From an uncultured Vampirovibrio sp. (GTDB lineage: Bacteria > Cyanobacteriota > Vampirovibrionia > Gastranaerophilales > Gastranaerophilaceae), in contig CAJTWU010000003.1 of NCBI GenBank assembly GCA_910579975.1, positions 4,038-68,037 on the forward strand: 64,000 bases of DNA, read 5' to 3'. Every line of letters starts with the position of its first letter. Position 1 is the first letter of the stretch. Positions 15,611-23,115 of the stretch are shown here, one piece after another. The notes below the pieces were generated by a model. The model did no database searches, was not told the origin of the DNA, and saw only the letters and a program-made list of their open reading frames with translations. The position numbers were made by a program, and so were the translations under genes.

Positions 15611-16354
15611 CTAAAAATGACGTACAGTCGGATTGATGAGCATATCAGCAAGTTTTTCCGAGCCTCTAAAGTTTCTTTTTCTTAAAACTTCTGCTGCTTT
15701 TTCTTTATCATATTCTACAAATCGGTGTTCAAATAAACATTCACCGTTTTCTACCGTAATTTTCAGATAACATGATTTAGGTTCTGAAGTAAAAGGACGT
15801 CCTACACTACCGACATTAACAACAGTCTTCTTATTTGGGGTTTGAAACCCGCAAGGCAAATGCGTATGTCCACACAAAACAACATTTGCTTCAACATTAA
15901 TAAGCATTTTTTCCAGTTCTTTCATAGGAGTATCTGGTAGGATATCTTCATTATTCTTACGTGGAGAACCATGCACCAAAAGAAATTTCACACCCTCTTC
16001 TTCTACTTGCAGCTGAATTGGAAGATTTTTCAAAAAGTCTTTTTGTATAATATTAAGCGTTTTAGCATCGTCCTTCAATGCCTCTGCCATAATAGGAGCT
16101 TTGGATTTTAAATTATCATAAAGTTCATCTGAATAATCTGCAATCATCAAGTCTGTATTGCCCTGTATCATTTTAAAACTGGTTTCCCCGAGTTTTTTCA
16201 TAAACCAGTTAACAGTTTCAGACGGACGGGGACCGGCCATTGCATAATCACCTAATACAAAAACTTTTTCACACCCCTGTGTTTGTATGTCATCCAAAAC
16301 AGCATCCAATGCTGTTAAATTCCCGTGTATATCCGAAATTACTGCAATTTTCAT
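15611..16354 (-). CDS. metallophosphoesterase (YfcE/MJ0936-like)
   Basis: The 247-residue calcineurin-like phosphoesterase has all metal motifs in order: SDIHGN (residues 7-12), GDYAMAGPRP, GNTD, VHGSPR and GHTHLP, followed by VNVGSVGRP. Members act on small phosphodiesters or nucleotides with Mn or Ni. The ATG at 16354 has GGAG 9 nt upstream. It is divergent from ispG with a 41-bp gap. The physiological substrate is unknown. Confidence 0.9.
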   Translation of the reverse strand: MKIAVISDIHGNLTALDAVLDDIQTQGCEKVFVLGDYAMAGPRPSETVNWFMKKLGETSFKMIQGNTDLMIADYSDELYDNLKSKAPIMAEALKDDAKTLNIIQKDFLKNLPIQLQVEEEGVKFLLVHGSPRKNNEDILPDTPMKELEKMLINVEANVVLCGHTHLPCGFQTPNKKTVVNVGSVGRPFTSEPKSCYLKITVENGECLFEHRFVEYDKEKAAEVLRKRNFRGSEKLADMLINPTVRHF

Positions 16355-16395
16355 GATTTATACTCCACAAATTTGTTTGCTATATAATATATCTT

Positions 16396-17460
16396 ATGAT
16401 AAACAGAAGAAAATCAAAACAAATATCAATAGGTAATATTAAAATAGGCGGTGAAGCGCCTGTTAGTGTTCAGTCAATGTGTAACACAGACACAAGAGAT
16501 GTTGAAAAAACTTTGGATCAAATTGGTAAACTTGCTGCAGCCGGATGTGAGATTGTAAGATTGGCGGTTTTAAATAAAGAGGCTGCTGCTGCAATAAAAG
16601 ATATTGTAAAAAAATCTCCGGTACCTCTTGTTGCAGATATTCATTTTGACTATCGTTTAGCAATTCAGTGTATTGAAAACGGTATCCATGCATTAAGAAT
16701 TAATCCGGGCAATATTGGAAAACGCGAGCACACTATCAAGGTTGTAGAAGCAGCTAAGAGTCATAATATACCAATTAGAATAGGTATTAACGCCGGCTCT
16801 CTTGAAAAAGAATTTGCAGCTCTTGATTTACCGCTTGAAGACAAAATGATTAAAAGTGCAATGCGTCATATAGAAATTTTAGAAGATTTAAACTTTTATG
16901 ATATTAAGCTTTCACTTAAATCATCTGATGTTATGACAACTATAAGAGCGTATCAAAAAGTTTCTGAGATGATTGATTATCCGCTGCACTTGGGAGTAAC
17001 GGAAGCCGGGACTCTCAAAATGGGCTTAATTAAGTCCTCTATTGGGCTTGGAACATTACTAAGTCAAGGCATTGGAGATACCATAAGAGTTTCTCTTACC
17101 GAAAACCCTGTTGAAGAAGTAGAAGCGGGGTTTGGAATTTTAAAATCTTTGGGATTACGTCAACGCGGCATTAATTTTATTTCATGTCCAACTTGTGGTA
17201 GAACACAAATTGATTTAATCGGTTTAGCTAAACAAGTTGAAGAAAGATTTAAAAACCTTGATTTACCAATAACAATTGCAGTTATGGGATGTCCCGTAAA
17301 TGGCCCTGGAGAAGCTAAGCATGCTGATTTTGGCATTGCCGGAGCAATCAAAGAAGGTTATATTTTCAAAAAAGGAGAAATTATTGCAAGAGTTCCTGAA
17401 TCGGACTTGATTAATTCTTTAGAAAATATTATAATGGAGTCATATAGTTCAGTTAAATAA
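16396..17460 (+). CDS. ispG: 4-hydroxy-3-methylbut-2-enyl diphosphate synthase
   Basis: The 354-residue protein is the bacterial short form of IspG (GcpE), beginning RRKSKQISIGNIKIGG. It has VQSMCNTDTRD, LVADIHFDYRLA, LRINPGNIG and the C-terminal 4Fe-4S ligands CPTC and CPVNGPGE. It performs the penultimate step of the MEP isoprenoid pathway; IspH, the last step, is at 21183-22034. There is no Shine-Dalgarno; TATAAT (16383-16388) ends 7 nt before the ATG with a TGC just upstream, so the mRNA is probably leaderless or nearly so. Confidence 0.96.
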   Translation: MINRRKSKQISIGNIKIGGEAPVSVQSMCNTDTRDVEKTLDQIGKLAAAGCEIVRLAVLNKEAAAAIKDIVKKSPVPLVADIHFDYRLAIQCIENGIHALRINPGNIGKREHTIKVVEAAKSHNIPIRIGINAGSLEKEFAALDLPLEDKMIKSAMRHIEILEDLNFYDIKLSLKSSDVMTTIRAYQKVSEMIDYPLHLGVTEAGTLKMGLIKSSIGLGTLLSQGIGDTIRVSLTENPVEEVEAGFGILKSLGLRQRGINFISCPTCGRTQIDLIGLAKQVEERFKNLDLPITIAVMGCPVNGPGEAKHADFGIAGAIKEGYIFKKGEIIARVPESDLINSLENIIMESYSSVK

Positions 17461-17462
17461 GA

Positions 17463-17786
17463 ATGGGTGTTATGAGAAGAAATTTATTATTTTTATTAGT
17501 AGCAGCAGCTTTTATATCTGCTCCTGTAATGGCTGAAGTAACAGTCGAACAAACAACAGATGCTGAGTATATTATTAATGCAGGATACTCACAATCAATG
17601 GCAGAAGATATGTTTATGCTTAAAAACAGAGCAAGCGGTAAACCAATAGAACCTTTGTATGAAAAATCTCAAAATAAATTTGTTAGAGGATGGAAGAAAT
17701 TCTATTCTTACATTGATCCGGCTCAAGAAGCTGACGATAGAATACATCATGATATTCATTTATCACCTTCGTTCTCGGATTTATAA
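17463..17786 (+). CDS. hypothetical exported protein
   Basis: This is a small protein (107 residues from ATG 17463, or 104 from ATG 17472, MRRNLLFLLVAAAFISAP) with a clear signal peptide cleaved after VMA. The mature part is ~80 residues: VEQTTDAEYIINAGYSQSMA, KFVRGWKKFYSYIDPAQEAD and a His-containing end. I do not recognise a family. It follows the ispG stop by 2 bp without a clear ribosome binding site, so it depends on ispG transcription. A strong terminator follows. Confidence 0.7.
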   Translation: MGVMRRNLLFLLVAAAFISAPVMAEVTVEQTTDAEYIINAGYSQSMAEDMFMLKNRASGKPIEPLYEKSQNKFVRGWKKFYSYIDPAQEADDRIHHDIHLSPSFSDL

Positions 17787-17792
17787 TTTTTT

Positions 17793-17833
17793 AAAAAGAA
17801 AAGGCGCAGCCAATGGCTGCGCCTTTTCTTTTT
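17793..17833 (+). terminator. strong intrinsic terminator
   Basis: A 19-bp perfect stem (core AAAAGGCGCAGCC / GGCTGCGCCTTTT) with loop AAT ends in a T-run, only 20 bp before the dnaG start. Confidence 0.92.
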
Positions 17834-17853
17834 GTTTGTGCTAATATATTAAT

Positions 17854-19740
17854 ATGGTAATGGCGAATTCTTTTGAAGAAGCAGTTTCTCTTATTAAAGA
17901 CCGGCTGGATATAGTAGATGTCGTTTCACAGTATGTCGTTTTAAAAAAAAGCGGCGCTAATTACTGGGGTATTTGTCCGTTTCATAATGACAAAAAGCCT
18001 TCTATGTCTGTAAGTCCTTCAAAAGGGATTTATAAGTGTTTTTCTTGTGGAGCCGGGGGAGATGCTTTAAATTTTCTTGTAAAAATCCAAAACAGAGCTT
18101 ATAAAGAAGTTATTCTTGAACTTGCAGAAAAGTTTGGCATTGAATTACCTAAAAAATTTACTCCGTCAAACGAAACAAAAGAACAAAAAACGTTAATGCT
18201 TAAAGCATGCCAAAAAGCAGCTAAGTTTTATAATAAATCTTTATACTCTGCTGAAGATGCCAACAAAGCCATGACTTATCTTCGAGGACGTAACATTACC
18301 GATGAAGTTATTGAAAAGTTTACCTTAGGCTGGGCTCCTAATAAATATGATACTTTATATAAAGAGCTTAAAAACGATTTTAAGGATGAAATCTTAGAAA
18401 AAGCCGGGCTTATTCTAAAATCAAACCAAGGTGGTTGGATTGACCGTTTTAGAAACAGAATTATTATTCCTATTCAGAACGAAAACGGAGATTATGTAGC
18501 ATTTGGAGCTCGTGCTGTTGATGAAGGACAGAATCCCAAGTATCTAAATTCATCCGACTCCATGATTTATAACAAAAGTAAAATTTTGTTCGGTTTAAAT
18601 TCAGCTAAAGATGCAATTAAAAACGAAGATGCAGTTATTATAATGGAAGGGTATTTTGACGTAATCTCTGCTCAATCACATGGTGTTGAAAATGCCGTTG
18701 CTTCCTGTGGAACAGCTATGACAGCTGACCATGTTAAATTATTATCGCGTTATACAAAAACAAGAAGAATTTTCTTATCTTTTGACACAGACTCTGCAGG
18801 AATTAATGCAACAAAACGTGGAAGTGATGTAATTAAAACAACTCTTGCAACATTAGGTGATGTAAAACAGTTCGATGAAAGCCATATTTCTGCAACAGCT
18901 GATAATAAATACGCTTGTGAAATCCGTGTAGTATCACCGCCTCAAGGCAAGGATCCGGATGAATTTATCCGTACTATGGGTGGAGAAGCATTTAAAATGT
19001 TTATTAATGAAGCGCCGCTGCTGATTGATTTTCTTTTAAACAATGCTTTGAAAGAAAAATCTTCTGCAAAAACTCCACAGCAAAAATCAGAATTAGTTGC
19101 CAAAGTCATGGATATTTTAAAAGATGTTGATAACAAAATCATCCAATCCGAGTATGTAAAAATGGTTTCTACAATCTTAGAGATTGACGAAAATTCCATG
19201 CTAAAAGAATTAAACAGGTTAGGAAATATAGACAACTACACAGTTTCGGCTCCTATAAAAAAACCAGTTGTAACAAATTCTTCACAATTTGAAATTAGAG
19301 CGCAAAAAAATTTATTGAGCGTTTTTCTATCAGACAGCAGTTCAAATAATTATCAAAAATTGAACGAATTGTTACCTCAAGATATTATTCAAGATGAAAC
19401 ATTAATAATTGTAAAAAATACAATTGACAAATTGGCTTGTACAATAAATAATGTTAGGGAATTGACAAAAAATCTATTCACAGAATTCATTGAGGATGAT
19501 AACTTAACAAAAATACTAACTGATTTGGTCGATATGTCTGAAGCTTTCAACGGACTTGATCAAGATGAACTCGAAAGAGCAGTTAGAGAAAATATAACAA
19601 GACTTTTAAGATGCTACTCAGAACGCGAAGTTGAAAGAATTCGCAAACAATATAAAGAAGTTAATGACGACGACTTAGAAGCCTTAAAAATACAAATGCA
19701 GCTTAGAGATAAGATAAAGTTAAGGACTGGAGATAAATAA
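17854..19740 (+). CDS. dnaG: DNA primase
   Basis: This 628-residue DnaG has an N-terminal CHC2 zinc ribbon (C41, H44, C62, C65: CPFHNDKKPS and CFSCGAGGD). A TOPRIM catalytic core follows (VIIMEGYFDV and FLSFDTDSAG), then a C-terminal helicase-binding region. It primes replication forks. The start is ATG 17854 or 17860. Extended -10 TGCTAATAT (17839-17847) sits exactly 6 nt upstream of ATG 17854 and there is no ribosome binding site, which suggests a leaderless transcript. The stop overlaps the sigA ATG by one base (TAATG), the classical dnaG-rpoD operon. Confidence 0.96.
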   Translation: MVMANSFEEAVSLIKDRLDIVDVVSQYVVLKKSGANYWGICPFHNDKKPSMSVSPSKGIYKCFSCGAGGDALNFLVKIQNRAYKEVILELAEKFGIELPKKFTPSNETKEQKTLMLKACQKAAKFYNKSLYSAEDANKAMTYLRGRNITDEVIEKFTLGWAPNKYDTLYKELKNDFKDEILEKAGLILKSNQGGWIDRFRNRIIIPIQNENGDYVAFGARAVDEGQNPKYLNSSDSMIYNKSKILFGLNSAKDAIKNEDAVIIMEGYFDVISAQSHGVENAVASCGTAMTADHVKLLSRYTKTRRIFLSFDTDSAGINATKRGSDVIKTTLATLGDVKQFDESHISATADNKYACEIRVVSPPQGKDPDEFIRTMGGEAFKMFINEAPLLIDFLLNNALKEKSSAKTPQQKSELVAKVMDILKDVDNKIIQSEYVKMVSTILEIDENSMLKELNRLGNIDNYTVSAPIKKPVVTNSSQFEIRAQKNLLSVFLSDSSSNNYQKLNELLPQDIIQDETLIIVKNTIDKLACTINNVRELTKNLFTEFIEDDNLTKILTDLVDMSEAFNGLDQDELERAVRENITRLLRCYSEREVERIRKQYKEVNDDDLEALKIQMQLRDKIKLRTGDK

Positions 19741-20834
19741 TGACCCAAAAAAGAAACTCAAGATCATCAGTAGTAAGCGTTATTGAAGACGAAAACATTG
19801 ATTTATTAGATTTTGATTCTACCAAAGAAGCTGATGATACCGTTGATTATATCGGTACAGATTTAGGAACAGACCATATTGAAGATATCATTGACTCATC
19901 AAAAATCGGAGTAAAAAGCGAAGATTTCTTCATGATGGATGATTCATCTGACTCATCTGATGAAAGTATTGATACAGAAATCCCAAAAGGTGTTGCTGTT
20001 GAAGACCCTGTAAGATTGTATTTAAGAGAAATCGGACGTATTAAACTTCTTTCTACAAGCGAAGAAATTGAGCTTGCAAGAAAAATTATCCAAGGAGGAA
20101 CTCCCGGTGCTATTGCAAAACGCAAACTTGTTCAAGCAAACTTGAGACTTGTTGTAAGTATCGCTAAAAAATATGTTGGAAGAGGTATGCTTTTCTTAGA
20201 CTTAATTCAGGAAGGCAACTTAGGTTTAATCCGTGCTGCTGAAAAATTTGACCACGAAAGAGGTTTCAAGTTCTCAACTTATGCAACATGGTGGATTAGA
20301 CAAGCTATTACAAGAGCTATTGCGGACCAGGCTAGAACAATCCGTATCCCTGTTCACATGGTTGAAACAATTAACAAACTTAAAAAAGTTACAAGAAGAT
20401 TAGCTCAAGAACTTTCTCGTAAACCAACCGAAGAAGAACTTGCAGTTGAAATGGGCGTTTCAATCTCTAAATTAAGAGAAATTGTTAAAATCGCTCAAGA
20501 ACCGCTTTCTTTGGAAACACCAATCGGTAAAGAAGAAGATTCAAGATTAGGTGATTTTATTGAAGATAAAGAAGCAGATGCTCCGATTAAAACAGTTGCT
20601 TCTGAACTTTTAAGAGAAGACTTAGCAGAAGTTCTATGCACACTTTCTCCTCGTGAAAGAGATGTGTTGAGATTACGTTTCGGCATGGACGACGGTCGTC
20701 AAAGAACATTAGAAGAAGTTGGTCAATTGTTCGGCGTAACACGTGAACGTATCAGACAAATCGAAGCGAAGGCTTTAAGAAAACTAAGACATCCAAACAG
20801 AAGCAAACGCTTAAGAGAATATGTAGAAAACTAA
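19740..20834 (+). CDS. sigA: primary RNA polymerase sigma factor SigA/RpoD
   Basis: The 364-residue group 1 sigma factor has a reduced acidic region 1.1 (about 1-80). Region 1.2 is EDPVRLYLREIGRIKLLS, and region 2 includes DLIQEGNLGLIRAAEKFD and STYATWWIRQAI. Region 3 follows, and region 4 has VTRERIRQIEAKALRKLRHP. The region 1.2 sequence is strongly cyanobacterial in style. GGAG lies 8 nt upstream of the ATG, inside dnaG. It directs housekeeping transcription from the -35/-10 promoters seen throughout the window. Confidence 0.96.
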   Translation: MTQKRNSRSSVVSVIEDENIDLLDFDSTKEADDTVDYIGTDLGTDHIEDIIDSSKIGVKSEDFFMMDDSSDSSDESIDTEIPKGVAVEDPVRLYLREIGRIKLLSTSEEIELARKIIQGGTPGAIAKRKLVQANLRLVVSIAKKYVGRGMLFLDLIQEGNLGLIRAAEKFDHERGFKFSTYATWWIRQAITRAIADQARTIRIPVHMVETINKLKKVTRRLAQELSRKPTEEELAVEMGVSISKLREIVKIAQEPLSLETPIGKEEDSRLGDFIEDKEADAPIKTVASELLREDLAEVLCTLSPRERDVLRLRFGMDDGRQRTLEEVGQLFGVTRERIRQIEAKALRKLRHPNRSKRLREYVEN

Positions 20835-20837
20835 TAA

Positions 20838-20862
20838 AACGGCGGATTAAAAATCCGCCGTT
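20838..20862. terminator. bidirectional terminator of dnaG-sigA
   Basis: 11-bp perfect stem AACGGCGGATT / AATCCGCCGTT with loop AAA. The stop codon of the opposing 55-codon gene lies inside this hairpin. Confidence 0.85.
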
Positions 20863-21014
20863 ATTCTTTCTAAAACTCTAATAACACCATCAATGAGCCA
20901 TATTAAGACCTCTTTGCGTGTATTTTCCTCTTTTTCCAAAATCAATTTTATATATATAAGCATATTCCTTGCGGTAAAAATATTTCTTAACATAACTACA
21001 ATAGGTTCTTTCAT
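20847..21014 (-). CDS. small hypothetical protein, 55 residues
   Basis: ATG 21014 is preceded by an ideal AAAGGAG 8 nt upstream and opens a 55-codon frame (MKEPIVVMLRNIFTARNMLI at the start, VLIWLIDGVIRVLERITADF at the end). The product is basic, helical and amphipathic, with two hydrophobic helices separated by EKEENTRKE. The stop codon is in the loop of the sigA terminator hairpin. I do not recognise it. The strong ribosome binding site makes translation likely. Confidence 0.65.
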   Translation of the reverse strand: MKEPIVVMLRNIFTARNMLIYIKLILEKEENTRKEVLIWLIDGVIRVLERITADF

Positions 21015-21182
21015 AATACATCTCCTTTCATGTAACTAATATTTTATAGGATTTAAAAAACTAAGTCATTGAGAAAACTCAATAAACAAAAATCCCCTTT
21101 ACATTTACCCCTGTTTATTGTTAAATAAAGTTACTGAGGCAAATGTCTCTAGTCCAATTAGAAAGTGATTACTTAAAGCCGA

Positions 21183-22034
21183 TTGTTTAATATAAAATTA
21201 GCGAAATTTGCAGGATTCTGTTACGGGGTAAAACGCGCCGTTGATACAGCAAAAAAATTAAAATCAGAAAACCCTGATAAAAATATTTATATTTTAGGCG
21301 AACTCATCCACAACATGGATGTTATTCGTGAGCTTGATGAATTGGGAATTAAAACAATCTACGAAATTCCTGAAAATGGCGATGGTATCTGCATCGTTAG
21401 AAGTCATGGCGAAGCTCCGGAAGTTTTTGAAAAACTAAGACAAGTCGGTTTTGAAGTCGTTGACCTTACTTGCCCTGACGTAAAAAAGGTTCAGCAAAGA
21501 GCAATAGAACTTGCTAAAAATGATTACTTTGTTGTAATTGTAGGAAAACCTAATCATCCCGAAGTTATGGCAATCAAGGCTAATGCTGACTTATATTCGG
21601 ACAAAGTTGTTGTAGCAACTACAATTGAAGAACTTGCTCCTTACGAAGCTCAAATTAAATCACACAGAAAAGTCGGTGTTGTTGTTCAAACAACCCAAAT
21701 GGTTTCATCTTTAAACCTTATCGTTAATCACTTAAACACATTGGCTAAAGAAGTTTTAATCTACAACACAATTTGTCAGTCAACAGCAATGCGCCAAAAA
21801 GAAGCGCGAGAACTTGCAAAAGAAAGCGATTTGATGATTGTTGTAGGTTCAAGAAAAAGTGCAAACACAACTCATCTTGCAGAAATTTTAAAAGACTGCA
21901 CAAAAACAATTCATATCGAAAATGATACAGAATTAGACAAAGATATATTAAAAGGAGTTAAGAACATTGGCATTACAGCCGGTGCTTCAACCCCGCAGAA
22001 TGTTATTAATAAAGTAAAGGAGACAATAAAATGA
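21183..22034 (+). CDS. ispH: 4-hydroxy-3-methylbut-2-enyl diphosphate reductase
   Basis: The 283-residue IspH has the three cluster cysteines: AGFCYGVKRAV (C13), DLTCPDVKKVQ and TICQSTAMRQ. It also has LGELIHNMDV and the IVVGSRKSANT motif. It makes IPP and DMAPP in the last MEP step. The start must be TTG at 21183 because an in-frame TAA lies 7 nt upstream and no ATG is available nearby. The ribosome binding site is weak. The stop overlaps the rpsA ATG (ATGA). The ispH-rpsA pairing is well known and links the two in one operon. Confidence 0.95.
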   Translation: MFNIKLAKFAGFCYGVKRAVDTAKKLKSENPDKNIYILGELIHNMDVIRELDELGIKTIYEIPENGDGICIVRSHGEAPEVFEKLRQVGFEVVDLTCPDVKKVQQRAIELAKNDYFVVIVGKPNHPEVMAIKANADLYSDKVVVATTIEELAPYEAQIKSHRKVGVVVQTTQMVSSLNLIVNHLNTLAKEVLIYNTICQSTAMRQKEARELAKESDLMIVVGSRKSANTTHLAEILKDCTKTIHIENDTELDKDILKGVKNIGITAGASTPQNVINKVKETIK

Positions 22035-23077
22035 CACAAGTATTAGACGAATTTGAACAACTTCTTGAAGAAAGTTTCGCTAAAACAAACAGCGTTGCTG
22101 ACATCGTAGAAGGTACTGTAATCAAAAAAGAATCAGAAGGCTACTTAGTAAGCGTTAAAGGCGCTAAAATGGAAGCTTTCTTATCAAACAAAGAACTTTC
22201 AAGCGACATCGAAGAACTTGAAATCGGTGACACAAGAGAATTCTATGTTTTAAGAGAAGAAAACAACGACGATTCAATGCTTCTTTCTCTTAAGAGAATC
22301 GCATTTGCTCAAGCTTGGGCACAGCTTAACGACGCTAAAATCCAAGGCGATACAATCCTTGCGAAAGTTGTTTCAACTGTTAAAGGCGGCGTTCTTGTTG
22401 ATATCGCTGATTTGAAAGGTTTCATCCCATCTTCTCAACTTAGAACAGGAACTCCATTCGAAGGTCTTGTTGATACAAAAATCGAAGTTAAGGTTCTTGA
22501 AGCTGATCCTAAGAAAAACAAACTTATCCTTTCTCAAAGACAAGCTGTTGCTGAACAAAGAGATCAAGTTGTTGATAACGTTCTTTCTTCATTGGAAGAA
22601 GATCAGGTTGTTTCAGGTAACGTAGTAAGAATCACTGATTTCGGCGCTTTCGTTGACATCAACGGTATCGACGGTCTTCTTCCTATCTCTGAAATTTCTT
22701 GGCAGAGAATTAAACACCCATCTGATGTTCTTACTTTGGGTGACACTATCGAAGTTAAAATTATCAAAATCGATAACGAACTTAAAAGAATTTCTCTTTC
22801 ACTTAAGAGAATGGGCGAAAACCCTTGGCAGCAAATCGAAGGACAGTTTGAGGAAGGTCAAATTGTTAAAGGTACTGTTAACAAAGTTACCACTTTCGGT
22901 GCTTTCATTAACATCTTCCCTGGCGTAGAAGCATTACTTCCAGTTTCAGAAATGTCAGACGAAAACGTTAACCCATTCAACTTGTTCAAAGTTGGTGCTG
23001 AAGTTGATGTATTAATCAAGAAATTCACTCCAAAAGAACACAGAATCGCATTATCTGTTAAAGATATTAACGCGTAA
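22031..23077 (+). CDS. rpsA: 30S ribosomal protein S1 (second, highly codon-biased copy)
   Basis: The 348-residue S1 protein has four S1 repeats (VADIVEGTVIKKESEGYLVS, GGVLVDIADLKGFIP, NVVRITDFGAFVDINGIDG, KVTTFGAFINIFPGVEALL). It overlaps ispH by 4 bp. Its codon use differs from its neighbours, with many C-ending codons (ATC, AAC, TTC), as expected for a very highly expressed gene, so I take it as the main ribosomal S1. The paralogue at 8688-9743 shares the layout. Confidence 0.92.
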   Translation: MTQVLDEFEQLLEESFAKTNSVADIVEGTVIKKESEGYLVSVKGAKMEAFLSNKELSSDIEELEIGDTREFYVLREENNDDSMLLSLKRIAFAQAWAQLNDAKIQGDTILAKVVSTVKGGVLVDIADLKGFIPSSQLRTGTPFEGLVDTKIEVKVLEADPKKNKLILSQRQAVAEQRDQVVDNVLSSLEEDQVVSGNVVRITDFGAFVDINGIDGLLPISEISWQRIKHPSDVLTLGDTIEVKIIKIDNELKRISLSLKRMGENPWQQIEGQFEEGQIVKGTVNKVTTFGAFINIFPGVEALLPVSEMSDENVNPFNLFKVGAEVDVLIKKFTPKEHRIALSVKDINA

Positions 23078-23084
23078 GCAATAT

Positions 23085-23115
23085 AAAAAAGGCGGCTCTT
23101 CGAGCCGCCTTTTTT
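23085..23115. terminator. bidirectional intrinsic terminator
   Basis: 14-bp perfect stem AAAAAAGGCGGCTC / GAGCCGCCTTTTTT with TTC loop, between convergent rpsA and secA. Confidence 0.92.
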
